Shown here piece by piece: positions 26,747 through 35,929 of a stretch of 64,000 nucleotides of DNA (the stretch's first letter is position 1; every line of letters starts with the position of its first letter). The notes beneath the pieces were generated by a model. The model worked only from the letters and a program-made list of their open reading frames with translations. It was not told the origin of the DNA and searched no databases. The translations under genes and the position numbers were made by a program. This DNA comes from Paenibacillus sp. KS-LC4. GTDB lineage: Bacteria > Bacillota > Bacilli > Paenibacillales > Paenibacillaceae. The DNA lies in assembly GCF_036894955.1 (NCBI RefSeq), contig NZ_CP145905.1:2002501-2066500 (forward strand), given 5' to 3'.

Positions 26747-28210
26747 ATGGGGGCGTATGGATTGATAATAAAGCGAGCGATTTTGTTATTGGCTGCTGTG
26801 CTGCTCTTCGCCTGCTTAAGTCCGAAGCTGGCTTACGCGTCGCCGTATGAGGGATATACCTATTCCTATTGGGGGGAAGCCGTTCATTCGCCAATCGCGT
26901 ATCTTCCTTCCAAGTCGATAACGGGTCAGCAATTAGGGATAGGGCCATGGCGTTCTCCAGCTGATCTGTTTGCTGGTCTTGACGGTCATTTGTACGTTCT
27001 GGATTCAGGAAACGGGCGAATTGTTGTGCTTGACAGCAACTGGGAGGTTGTCCGTCAAATAAAGGGGTTTCAGAATAATGGAAAGCAGGATGGCTTTAAT
27101 AATCCAGAAGGCCTCTTCGTGACGGAGAGCGGTCATATTTTTGTGGCGGATACCGAAAATAGGCGCGTGATTGAGCTCGACAGCAGCGGAGCGTTCGTTA
27201 GAGAAATTTTTGCGCCAAAGTCGGAGGTCATCAGCAGCAATTTCGAATATTTCCCCCGAAAGGTCATCGTGGATAAAGCCGGCCGCATTTACGTTGTCGC
27301 CAGAGGTGTCTTCGAGGGTATTATAGAGTTCGACAGCGAGGGCGGCTTTACCGGATATATGGGGACGAACCGGGTGCGGTTTGATCCTGTGGATTTGTTC
27401 TGGAAGACGGTATCGACAAAAGAACAACGGGAAAAGCTGATCCGCTTTGTCCCTATTGAATTTAACAATGTAGATGTGGATCGGGATGGGTTCATCTTCA
27501 CGACGACAGCCGACAAGCAGACGCTTGCCCCTGTCAAAAAACTGAACCCAGCTGGCATTGACGTCATTCGCTTAAACGGGAATATCGGTCCAGTAGGCGA
27601 TTTAAGCAGTAATCGCTCCGCCTTCATTGACATTGATGTTAGCGGCAATGGCGTTTACCGAACGCTGGATTCGACTCGGGGCCGGATTTTTACTTATAAC
27701 GAAGACGGCAGTTTATTATACGTATTTGGCAAGCTGGGCAATCAGCAGGGCACGTTCAAAAATCCGGTTGCGGTTGAAAGCTACGGCAATCGGGTGTTTG
27801 TTCTGGATCGTGATCAGGGGAAAATTACCGAGTTTACAGCGACCAAATTCGGAAGTCTCGTGAATGAGGCAAACGGATTATACAGCATAGGCAAGCACGA
27901 TGATGCAGCAAAGCTGTGGAAGGAAGTGCTCCGGCTCGATGCGAATTATGAAATGGCCTATATTGGCATGGGCAAGTCGATGCTGCGCCAAGGCGAATAC
28001 AGGCAAGCGATGACTTTTCTGAAGCTGGGCAATGACAGAGTATATTATTCCAAAGCCTTAACGAAATATCGCAGGGAGTTTATGCGCGAGCACTTTGGGA
28101 TTTATATGACGGTACTGATCCCGCTGATCTTGATCGTTATCGTCGTTCGTCGAAGCATGAGGCACAGAAAGGGGGAGCTGAAACAGGATGCGGTTTCTCA
28201 AGGAGGCTAG
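26747..28210 (+). CDS. membrane-anchored NHL-repeat and TPR protein
   Basis: This 487-aa protein has an N-terminal signal segment, several NHL-like blades (FAGLDGHLYVLDSGNGRIVV, FVTESGHIFVADTENRRVIE, IIVDKAGRIYVVARG and YGNRVFVLDRDQGKI), a TPR-like helical region (YSIGKHDDAAKLWKEVLRLD, about 370-440) and one C-terminal membrane helix with a basic tail. Beta-propeller plus TPR suggests a protein-binding scaffold facing outward. It starts four bases after the permease stop and overlaps the next gene. No enzyme motif is visible, so function is unknown. Related proteins occur in similar Paenibacillus sugar loci as far as I recall. Confidence 0.65.
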   Translation: MGAYGLIIKRAILLLAAVLLFACLSPKLAYASPYEGYTYSYWGEAVHSPIAYLPSKSITGQQLGIGPWRSPADLFAGLDGHLYVLDSGNGRIVVLDSNWEVVRQIKGFQNNGKQDGFNNPEGLFVTESGHIFVADTENRRVIELDSSGAFVREIFAPKSEVISSNFEYFPRKVIVDKAGRIYVVARGVFEGIIEFDSEGGFTGYMGTNRVRFDPVDLFWKTVSTKEQREKLIRFVPIEFNNVDVDRDGFIFTTTADKQTLAPVKKLNPAGIDVIRLNGNIGPVGDLSSNRSAFIDIDVSGNGVYRTLDSTRGRIFTYNEDGSLLYVFGKLGNQQGTFKNPVAVESYGNRVFVLDRDQGKITEFTATKFGSLVNEANGLYSIGKHDDAAKLWKEVLRLDANYEMAYIGMGKSMLRQGEYRQAMTFLKLGNDRVYYSKALTKYRREFMREHFGIYMTVLIPLILIVIVVRRSMRHRKGELKQDAVSQGG

Positions 28211-28811
28211 GTACTCGCTGCACGTTGCATTCCATCCCTTTGACGGGTTTTGGGACCTGAAATACGAGAACAAAGGAAAGCTCCGGATCGCGCTTGTCAT
28301 TTTGCTCGCCGTCACGGTTACGATGATTCTGAAACGCCAGTATGCTGGCTATGTCGTCAACTTTAATCACCCGCTGGAACTAAACAGCTTTGATGAATTA
28401 AAGTACATTGTGCTTCCATTCCTCCTATGGTGCGTCGCGAATTGGTCGCTCACTACGCTGATGGATGGAGAGGGGAAATTTCAAGAGATTGTCATCGCTA
28501 CGGGGTATGCGATGCTTCCTTTGATCTTGATCTATTTGCCCAATATGCTGCTCAGCAATGTAATTACGCTGCGGGAGGCCTCCTTCTATTATTTGCTGGA
28601 ATTTGCGGCGACGTTATGGTTTGTTTGGCTGCTGTTTATTGGAACGATGACGGTTCATCAATATACGGTTACGAAGACGATTATGACGATGCTGTTAACG
28701 GTTGTAGTGATGGGCGTCATTATTTTTCTAGGGCTGCTATTTTTCAGCCTGATCCAGCAAATCGTCAGTTTTGTGTACACGATTTACCAGGAACTTTCAT
28801 TGCGAGCATAA
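28188..28811 (+). CDS. Yip1-like multi-pass membrane protein
   Basis: This 207-aa protein has about five hydrophobic segments and the early motif FHPFDGFWDLK typical of bacterial Yip1-domain proteins. Its role is unknown. It overlaps the NHL/TPR gene by 23 bases and so is very likely translationally coupled to it. It could be a partner in assembly or stability of the transporter complex. Confidence 0.7.
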   Translation: MRFLKEARYSLHVAFHPFDGFWDLKYENKGKLRIALVILLAVTVTMILKRQYAGYVVNFNHPLELNSFDELKYIVLPFLLWCVANWSLTTLMDGEGKFQEIVIATGYAMLPLILIYLPNMLLSNVITLREASFYYLLEFAATLWFVWLLFIGTMTVHQYTVTKTIMTMLLTVVVMGVIIFLGLLFFSLIQQIVSFVYTIYQELSLRA

Positions 28812-28827
28812 GAAAGGAGGGCAAGCG

Positions 28828-31395
28828 GTGAAGCGGAAGCTTGTGATCGTCATGACGGCAGCCATTACCGGCTGCTTGCTTATAGCTCAAGGCAGCAATT
28901 TCGCAAAATATGCGTCAGAGGTTGTAGCTGCTCCTGCACCTTCGCCGACTAGCGGACCAATTAGCGGGCCGGCAGCCTCAAGCAGCCCTTTTGGCGAAAT
29001 CTCTTCGTTGCCTGAAGGGATGGAAACGGCGGCTGAAAATGAATTTTTAGCCTTGTATGTCAACGCTGAAACGACGGAAATTGCGGTTAGGGACAAGCGA
29101 AGCCAAGCGATTTGGTATTCCAATCCGCAAAATCGCGAAGCTGATCCGGTTGCAACTGGCTACAACAAGACGAAGCTGAATGTGCAGGTCGAAATCAGTT
29201 ATTTTGACGGCGCAGGAAATGCATTGAAATATGATAATTACACCCATAGCGTTCAGAACGGCCAGTATGCCATAGAGAAGGCAAAGGACGGACTGGACAT
29301 CGTCTATACGCTAGGTGAGGTTAAAAGCGGCATAGAGGCCATTCCTAAATATATTAGCGCGGACCGATTCCAAGCCGTCATTTTGGATAAAATCGAACGG
29401 TCGGCGGACAAAAGAGAAGTGGAGAAACGCTTTAAATATGATGAGGAAAACCTGCGTTATGAAAGAAGGGACTCCTCCTTTAAAGGAATCGGATTATCCA
29501 AGGTTACCGCAATTTTCAATCAGATCGGCTATGACGAGGAGCAGAGGGCAGTGGATAAGGCGGCGTATGGCGAAGCGTCCTCTGGCAGCGCCAGCGTTCG
29601 GATTCCGTTGCATTATCGGCTGGATGGGGAGCATCTGCTCGTGAGCGTTGCGGCGGGCGAGATCGAATATCCGGCTAATATAAAAATTCAGACGCTGTCC
29701 CTGCTTCCGTTTTTTGGCGCAAGCGGGCGCGAGGATGAGGGCTATACATTCGTTCCAGATGGGTCGGGTTCGCTAATCCATTTCAACAATGGCAAAACCT
29801 ACGATGCGCCTTTTCGGACGGCCCTTTACGGCTCCGATGCGTCTATTAGCCGGCTCATCAAAATTCAGAAAGAAGAGGCTGCGCGCTTGCCTGTATTTGG
29901 CATGAAATATGAGGATCGGGCATTTGTTGCGATTATTGAGAAGGGTGATGCAGCCGCCGCGGTCGAAGCGGACGTTAGCGGCAGGCTGAACGATTACAAC
30001 ACCGTGCTCCCCAGCTTTACGCTGACTAATTTGGAGGAGGTTACCTTAACGAACGGGTGGCGCTCCAGTACGGTCAAAAAATTTCAAGCGGAGCCCTTTG
30101 ATGGGGAAATGACCGTTCGTTATGGCTTTCTCGGCACGGGGGAGGCCAGCTATTCGGGCATGGCGGCGCATTACCGTCATTATTTGATCGAGCAAATGGG
30201 TCTAGCAAGGCTGCCCGATGATGGGAAGGTTCCGTTCTATGTTGAGCTGATTGGCGGCATACCGAAGAGGAAATTTTTCTTGGGCATTCCTTATAACGCC
30301 TATGAGCCGCTTACGACGTTCAATCAGGCGGAGTCTATTTTGAGCCAAATGCTGGATAGGGGAATCGGCGGCATTAAGCTGCGTTATACGGGTTGGTTTA
30401 ACGGGGGGCTAAGCCATAATCTTCCCAATTCGATTGCTGTTGACAAAAAGCTTGGCGGAAGCAAGGGCTTAAACGAGCTAAAGGCATATGCCGATGCGAA
30501 CGGTATAGGATTGTTTCCTGATGCGGCCTTTCTTGAGACAGCACCGCAAGCGGATGGATTCAATAAGTCGAGCGAAGCCTCCCGATTTATTACGGGCCGA
30601 CTGGCGGAAATTTATTCTTATAGAGCGTCCACCTTCAGTCAAGAGGATGAACGCGAGCCTGGTTATGTAGTGAGCCCGAAATCGCTGCCGCGCATAACAG
30701 CTGGATTTATGGACGATTATGGGAAGCTCCAGCTCTCGGGACTGTCTCTGCGCGATCTTGGCAGCGAGCTGAATTCCGATTTCAATCGTTCCGAGGTCAT
30801 TAATCGCGAGGAAGCGAAAGAGATCGTCAAGCAGCAGCTGAAGCAAATGAGCGGCTCTGTCAAGGAGCTGCTGGTGGAGGGCGGAAATGCCTATTCTGTG
30901 CCCTATGCGCGGCATATTGTTAATGCGCCGATATCGAGCAGCAGCTTTAATCTGACGGATGAAAGCGTTCCGTTTTTTCAAATGGTTTATCACGGCTACG
31001 TTTATACCGCTGGTAGCGCTTGGAATATGGCCGATGATCAGGACTCCTCCTACAACTTTCTGAAGGCGCTGGAAACGGGCTCTTCTTTGCATTACACATG
31101 GTTTTTTGCTGATTCCTCCGCGATCAAAATGACGGAATTCGACCATTTGTATTCCGCCGATTATCGGGGCTGGATTGACGAAGCGGCGCAGAGGTATGGC
31201 GAGCTGAATAACGTTCTCCGCGATGTGCAGTCTCAAGCAATTATTGATCATCGGGCACTGGCAGATGGAGTGTACCAGACTACTTTTGAAAATGGGAAAG
31301 TCATTATCGTCAATTATAACGATGCTGTGGCTGAAGTGGGCGGAATTACAGTTAAGGCAAAGGACTATTGGGTGGGAGGTGAATCTCAGCGATGA
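28828..31395 (+). CDS. DUF5696 family secreted or membrane protein, possible glycoside hydrolase
   Basis: This 855-aa protein has an N-terminal signal or anchor, a beta-rich N-terminal half (about 60-470, with FVPDGSGSLIHFNNG near 308) and a C-terminal half whose strands look like a TIM barrel (GGIKLRYTGWFNGG near 514, GIGLFPDAAFLE near 559, KELLVEGGNAYSVPYA near 690). A small strand domain closes it (KVIIVNYNDAVAEV). The start is GTG 28828 after AAAGGAGG. The family has no known activity to me. Its position between two permease pairs and a GH30 gene suggests a sugar-processing or binding role. Confidence 0.65.
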   Translation: MKRKLVIVMTAAITGCLLIAQGSNFAKYASEVVAAPAPSPTSGPISGPAASSSPFGEISSLPEGMETAAENEFLALYVNAETTEIAVRDKRSQAIWYSNPQNREADPVATGYNKTKLNVQVEISYFDGAGNALKYDNYTHSVQNGQYAIEKAKDGLDIVYTLGEVKSGIEAIPKYISADRFQAVILDKIERSADKREVEKRFKYDEENLRYERRDSSFKGIGLSKVTAIFNQIGYDEEQRAVDKAAYGEASSGSASVRIPLHYRLDGEHLLVSVAAGEIEYPANIKIQTLSLLPFFGASGREDEGYTFVPDGSGSLIHFNNGKTYDAPFRTALYGSDASISRLIKIQKEEAARLPVFGMKYEDRAFVAIIEKGDAAAAVEADVSGRLNDYNTVLPSFTLTNLEEVTLTNGWRSSTVKKFQAEPFDGEMTVRYGFLGTGEASYSGMAAHYRHYLIEQMGLARLPDDGKVPFYVELIGGIPKRKFFLGIPYNAYEPLTTFNQAESILSQMLDRGIGGIKLRYTGWFNGGLSHNLPNSIAVDKKLGGSKGLNELKAYADANGIGLFPDAAFLETAPQADGFNKSSEASRFITGRLAEIYSYRASTFSQEDEREPGYVVSPKSLPRITAGFMDDYGKLQLSGLSLRDLGSELNSDFNRSEVINREEAKEIVKQQLKQMSGSVKELLVEGGNAYSVPYARHIVNAPISSSSFNLTDESVPFFQMVYHGYVYTAGSAWNMADDQDSSYNFLKALETGSSLHYTWFFADSSAIKMTEFDHLYSADYRGWIDEAAQRYGELNNVLRDVQSQAIIDHRALADGVYQTTFENGKVIIVNYNDAVAEVGGITVKAKDYWVGGESQR

Positions 31396-32291
31396 GGTTC
31401 AGGAAGCTTTCGCTTGAGCAAAAAAACAGATATTACGGGCTGTATTTCATTCTTCCCTGGTTTGCAGGCTTTTTGTTCCTGTTTATCGTGCCGCTGCTGT
31501 CATCGCTTCGCTACAGCTTTAGCAATCTGCAAGTCACGAATGACGGCTTTAGCTTGGATTTTATCGGGCTGTCCAATTATCGGGAAGCCTTGTTGTCACA
31601 TGAATCGTACGTCAGAATATTGACGGAATCGGTTGTGGATATTGCAGTCAACACACCGCTTATTATTATATTCAGCTTGTTTTTTGCGGTGCTGCTTAAT
31701 CAGAGATTTAGAGGACGGGTGCTGGCCCGGGCCATTTTCTTCCTGCCCGTTATTTTGGCATCGGGCATTATTGCCAGCATTGAGAACGGGGATTTGATGC
31801 AATCCGTCGTGCGAAGCGCAAACGATACAGCAGGCGGAGGCCTGTCCATCATGAAAAATTTAGAGCTCGCCGTCCTGCTCATCGAATCAGGTGTAAGTAT
31901 GACCTTTGTACAGTATTTGACAGGTGCCGTCAGTCGAATTTATGAGATTATCAGCCAATCGGGTGTCCAAATTGTTATTTTCCTGGCCGGTTTGCAGTCG
32001 ATTTCTCCTTCATTGTATGAGGCGGCCAAGATCGAGGGCTCCACTGGCTACGAAGCGTTCTGGAAAATTACGTTTCCGATGATCAGCCCGTTAATATTGA
32101 CGAATCTCGTTTATACGATAATCGACAGCTTTATCAGTGATGAAACAAGCCGACTTGTCGTGGATACAGCGTTCAAAAGCTATAATTTTGGCCTTAGCGC
32201 AGCTATGGCATGGCTGTATTTTGTTATCATTGCGCTTGTGCTGTGGATTACGACGTCCATTGTTTCACGAAAGGTTTTTTATCAAGATTAG
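31392..32291 (+). CDS. sugar ABC permease, second pair, first half
   Basis: This 299-aa permease has six hydrophobic segments and the EAA loop YEAAKIEGSTGYEAFWKITF. A larger periplasmic insert between about 125 and 190 is notable. It overlaps the DUF5696 stop by four bases (ATGA), so the gene pair is coupled. Confidence 0.88.
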   Translation: MRFRKLSLEQKNRYYGLYFILPWFAGFLFLFIVPLLSSLRYSFSNLQVTNDGFSLDFIGLSNYREALLSHESYVRILTESVVDIAVNTPLIIIFSLFFAVLLNQRFRGRVLARAIFFLPVILASGIIASIENGDLMQSVVRSANDTAGGGLSIMKNLELAVLLIESGVSMTFVQYLTGAVSRIYEIISQSGVQIVIFLAGLQSISPSLYEAAKIEGSTGYEAFWKITFPMISPLILTNLVYTIIDSFISDETSRLVVDTAFKSYNFGLSAAMAWLYFVIIALVLWITTSIVSRKVFYQD

Positions 32292-32311
32292 CGGCCTGAA
32301 GGAGGAAGGAC

Positions 32312-33328
32312 ATGAAGAAGGAAATCGCTGAGGTGGGGCAGCCAATGAAAGATGAATTATTGCACCGCATGGCGTCGGCTGCCTATTGGCTGGAATTTGC
32401 GAAAAAATGGCTGTGGATAACCGTCCGATTCGTGCTCATATTCGGCATAGCGTTTGTCATCATCTATCCGATTTTATTGAAGCTGTCGATTGCCTTCAAA
32501 AGCATGGATGATTTATATGACTCCACGGTCATTTGGGTGCCGCATACGCTGACGCTCGACAATTTTAAGCTCGTATTCCAAGCGATGAACTATCCGCAAG
32601 TGCTGCTCAATACGCTGCTGCTGTCTTCTGCGGTCATGCTGCTGCAGACGGCGACCTGCGTGCTTGCCGGCTATGGCTTTGCGAGAGTGAAGTTCAGGGG
32701 AAGCGGCCTTTTGTTCGCAGGCGTTATTTTTACGATTTTGGTGCCTGCCCAAACGATGATGGTTCCGCTTTATTTACAGTTTAAAAATTTCGATCTATTC
32801 GGGCTGATTAAGCTGATTCAGGGCGAGCCCGCCAATCTGATAAACACCTACTGGCCATTTATAATTTCGGCAGCGCTGGGCATGGGGGTAAAGACGGGTT
32901 TATATGTGTATATTTTTCGCCAGTTTTTCAAAGGAATCCCGCGAGAGATTGAAGAAGCCGCCTATGTGGATGGAGCCGGGTACTTTACAACGTTTAGAAG
33001 AGTCATCCTGCCTAATGCGGTGCCGTCCATGGTGGCCGTCATGCTGTTCTCCTTCGTCTGGCAATGGAATGATTCTTTCTTTACGAACATGTATTTGAAT
33101 GAGCCAAAGGTTATGTCGTCGATGATGGCATCTTCCGGCTATGCCATTGCTACATTCCTTAGCGGAGGCGGGCAGGCGGAAACCGCTTCCTACGTTCAAG
33201 ATCCATTTTTTATGTCTATGATGATGAATACGAGCGTCCTGATGGCTATACTGCCGTTGATTATTTTATATTTGTTTGTGCAAAGGCATTTTGTAGAGAG
33301 TGTCGAACGATCAGGCTTGGTCGGATAG
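32312..33328 (+). CDS. sugar ABC permease, second pair, second half
   Basis: This 338-aa permease has six hydrophobic segments and the EAA loop IEEAAYVDGAGYFTTFRRVI. The N-terminus carries a longer cytoplasmic part than the other permeases here. It pairs with the preceding gene to form a second transporter in the same operon, with no own ATPase or second binding protein. Confidence 0.88.
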   Translation: MKKEIAEVGQPMKDELLHRMASAAYWLEFAKKWLWITVRFVLIFGIAFVIIYPILLKLSIAFKSMDDLYDSTVIWVPHTLTLDNFKLVFQAMNYPQVLLNTLLLSSAVMLLQTATCVLAGYGFARVKFRGSGLLFAGVIFTILVPAQTMMVPLYLQFKNFDLFGLIKLIQGEPANLINTYWPFIISAALGMGVKTGLYVYIFRQFFKGIPREIEEAAYVDGAGYFTTFRRVILPNAVPSMVAVMLFSFVWQWNDSFFTNMYLNEPKVMSSMMASSGYAIATFLSGGGQAETASYVQDPFFMSMMMNTSVLMAILPLIILYLFVQRHFVESVERSGLVG

Positions 33329-33337
33329 GAGAGGCGG

Positions 33338-35005
33338 ATGAAAAAGAAATGGGCAATGGTTACCGTTTTGGCGTTCATGTCAGCTTTAGGCTTGTATTTC
33401 GCTTTCATATCGGATCGTTCCGATAGCGCTAGCAGCCCGACAGAGGAGGAAGCGCAAGTCCAGCAGCAGACGCCGCCGGATGCTTATGTATCGCTCGATG
33501 GAGCGGTCCGCTATCAAACGATTGATAATTTCGGCGCGTCCGACGCATGGTCGATGGACCCTCTGGGCAAGTTTTGGACAGAAGAAAACAAAAATCGCGT
33601 GGCGGATTTGCTTTTTTCACGAGAGAAAGGAATTGGCCTGTCGGCCTGGCGCTTTAATATCGGTGCAGGCTCCATTGAAACGGACCAATCGCGCATTCCA
33701 GATCCATGGAGGCGGGCGGAAGCATTCAAGCTTTCGGAGGAAGGGGAGTATGACTGGAGCAGGCAGGCGGGTCAGCAATGGTTTCTTCAGGCTGCAAAGG
33801 ATCGGGGGGTGGATACCTTCATTGCATTCGTGAACAGCCCGCCAGTCTGGATGACCAAGAACGGTCACGCCCAACCGGATGAGGAGGTTGGCTCCACCAA
33901 TCTGAAAGAGGGATATGAGGATGAATTTGCAGCGTTTTTAATTGATGTTTTGGAGCATTTTAGCGAGGCAGGCTTGGACTTCGAATATATAAGCCCAATT
34001 AATGAGCCGACCTGGGATTGGAATAGGGCTCAGCAAGAAGGCAACCGTTATAACAACGATGATCTTAAGCATGTCCTTCTTGAATTGTATCGGCAATTGC
34101 AGGAGAGCGGACTTGAGGCACAAATCAGCGCCCCAGACGGCGTAGAAATTACAGCACTGCTGGATGATGAATATTACGGGCAGTTTGCAGGGGGAGAGAG
34201 CTATTCGGGCGGTGCCAACAGCCTGGGAACAGGAAAATACCGGGAATATATCAAGGAGCTGCTCGGTGATCCTAAGCTCAAGGAGGCGATTGGCAATAAA
34301 ATCGCTTCGCATTCCTATTGGTCCGACTACAGCAAGCCAGGTGATGACCGACTGGGCAAGCTTAGGCAATTGCTGAATGCCAATCTGAAAAAATACGACG
34401 AAGAGGCTAAATACTGGGTAACCGAATATTGTATTCTTGGCGATTACGGTCCGGGGCGTGACCTTGGCATGGAGCCTGCTTTGCATGTAGCTCGCACGAT
34501 TCATTTTGATTTGACGGAGGCAAACGCAGCGGCATGGCAGTGGTGGACAGCGGTGTCCAAGGTCGATTACAAGGATGGACTGATCTATACTGATTTTAGC
34601 GAAGCGGGTGATGAGCAAAATATTTTGACCTCCAAAATCATGTGGGCGCTCGGCAATTACAGCAAATTTATACGTCCGGGCGCGCAGCGCATCTCGCTTA
34701 AGGGACTGGATGAAGATGCGCGCAGCGGTTTGCTGGGCTCGGCTTATGTACATGCTGGAGAACAGACGGTTACGGCTGTGTTCGTCAATGACAGCGAGGA
34801 CGATAAGCGTGTTCGGGTTTCATTGAATGGCGTGGAGCAGCACGCTTCCATTGCATTTATGGCATCATATATGACGTCGGCGGGCCAAGATCTTGTCCGT
34901 GGGGAAAACGTTCCCGTACTGGATGATCATTCGTTTGAAGCAGTGATTCCAGCGAAGTCCGTCGTCACCTTGACGGGAGGTGGGGCTGATGGTACGGTCG
35001 AATGA
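33338..35005 (+). CDS. glycoside hydrolase family 30, endo-beta-1,6-galactanase-like
   Basis: This 555-aa enzyme has a hydrophobic N-terminal anchor or signal and the GH30 barrel. The acid/base Glu223 is in SPINEPTW and the nucleophile Glu363 is in WVTEYCILG. The wording FGASDAWSMDPLGKFW and the NEPTWDWNRAQQEGNRY region resemble the endo-beta-1,6-galactanase branch more than glucocerebrosidase or xylanase. A C-terminal beta-sandwich (from about 450) completes the fold. It ends the operon and suggests the substrate is a beta-1,6-linked galactan or related glycan. Subfamily is inference. Confidence 0.82.
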   Translation: MKKKWAMVTVLAFMSALGLYFAFISDRSDSASSPTEEEAQVQQQTPPDAYVSLDGAVRYQTIDNFGASDAWSMDPLGKFWTEENKNRVADLLFSREKGIGLSAWRFNIGAGSIETDQSRIPDPWRRAEAFKLSEEGEYDWSRQAGQQWFLQAAKDRGVDTFIAFVNSPPVWMTKNGHAQPDEEVGSTNLKEGYEDEFAAFLIDVLEHFSEAGLDFEYISPINEPTWDWNRAQQEGNRYNNDDLKHVLLELYRQLQESGLEAQISAPDGVEITALLDDEYYGQFAGGESYSGGANSLGTGKYREYIKELLGDPKLKEAIGNKIASHSYWSDYSKPGDDRLGKLRQLLNANLKKYDEEAKYWVTEYCILGDYGPGRDLGMEPALHVARTIHFDLTEANAAAWQWWTAVSKVDYKDGLIYTDFSEAGDEQNILTSKIMWALGNYSKFIRPGAQRISLKGLDEDARSGLLGSAYVHAGEQTVTAVFVNDSEDDKRVRVSLNGVEQHASIAFMASYMTSAGQDLVRGENVPVLDDHSFEAVIPAKSVVTLTGGGADGTVE

Positions 35006-35059
35006 CAAGTAAAAATGAAAAAGATAGCTATAAATGAAAACGAATAGCAGGAGGTAGAA

Positions 35060-35091
35060 GGCGTTGATGGCCATTCATCAACGCCTTTTTT
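35060..35091 (+). terminator. terminator of the carbohydrate locus
   Basis: GGCGTTGATG pairs perfectly with CATCAACGCC around a 6-base loop and is followed by a T-run. It closes the transcription unit that began near 20394. Confidence 0.9.
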
Positions 35092-35169
35092 GGCAATTGG
35101 ATGTATAAATTCAGCCTCCAGCTTTCATATTAATAGTTATAAAATGATGAATGACAAAAAGGAGAATTG

Positions 35170-35808
35170 ATGATGCAGCAGCAAACTACAACGAATAACA
35201 ATACACAGAAGGCAATAAACAAAAATCACGGAGGACATGAGCTTTTTGATTTGCAGGAGGTATTGAATTGCAGCATTAGCGCAATGGATCAATATATGAT
35301 TTTCAGACAATATGCACAGGATCAGGAGCTGCTTAATCTTATCGACAAGCAATATCAATTTATGCAATCGCAATATAATTTGACGGCTGAATGCTTTAAA
35401 ACCGGTCAGGAGCCAAGTCAAAAAACATCAACGTATTTGATTAAAGAGGTAACACCGACCGTATTCGGCATAAAGCAAAGCTCGCCAAAAAAACCGATTC
35501 AATCACTAGCAGATGTCAACGATGCCGGAGTATGTGGTTTTATGCAAGGCATCGTTAAAAAGCATGCATCGCTGTTAACGACGTCGGCTCTTGAAGCAAC
35601 GAACCCGGTTGTTCGTCGTGTACTCGCTTCCCAAGTGCAAAACTTTATTGAAATGTCCTATGAGCTCTTTCTGTATCAAAATAAAAATGCCTATTATCAG
35701 GTACCGCAATTAAACGATGCCGATATGCAGCAAATTTTGAATACATTTTTGCCAATCGCTGAAACGCCGCAAATGCCAGAGTCTAATAAAGGAACAGCCC
35801 TACATTGA
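35170..35808 (+). CDS. CotF-like spore coat protein
   Basis: This 212-aa protein has a helical coat-F domain: FDLQEVLNCSISAMDQYM, LLNLIDKQYQFMQSQYN and FIEMSYELFLYQNKNAYYQVP. It is rich in Gln and Asn at the N-terminus. Coat-F proteins are spore coat components of Bacilli. AAGGAG at 35159-35164 precedes adjacent ATG codons at 35170 and 35173, so either may be used. Expression in the mother cell is expected, but no convincing SigE or SigK box was seen. Confidence 0.78.
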   Translation: MMQQQTTTNNNTQKAINKNHGGHELFDLQEVLNCSISAMDQYMIFRQYAQDQELLNLIDKQYQFMQSQYNLTAECFKTGQEPSQKTSTYLIKEVTPTVFGIKQSSPKKPIQSLADVNDAGVCGFMQGIVKKHASLLTTSALEATNPVVRRVLASQVQNFIEMSYELFLYQNKNAYYQVPQLNDADMQQILNTFLPIAETPQMPESNKGTALH

Positions 35809-35868
35809 CAGTAGCTTTCAGAACAAAATAAAAGTTTAATGTTGAATTACGTACCCATATGCAGCTTA

Positions 35869-35903
35869 AAAGACGCCCGGTTCCCATTTCGGGCGTCTTT
35901 CTA
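35869..35903 (+). terminator. terminator after the CotF-like gene
   Basis: AAAGACGCCCG pairs with CGGGCGTCTTT around a 10-base loop, followed by a short T-rich tail. It lies just ahead of the RNase J gene. Confidence 0.8.
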
Positions 35904-35929
35904 CTTAGAAGAATTGGAGGGTGACTAGG

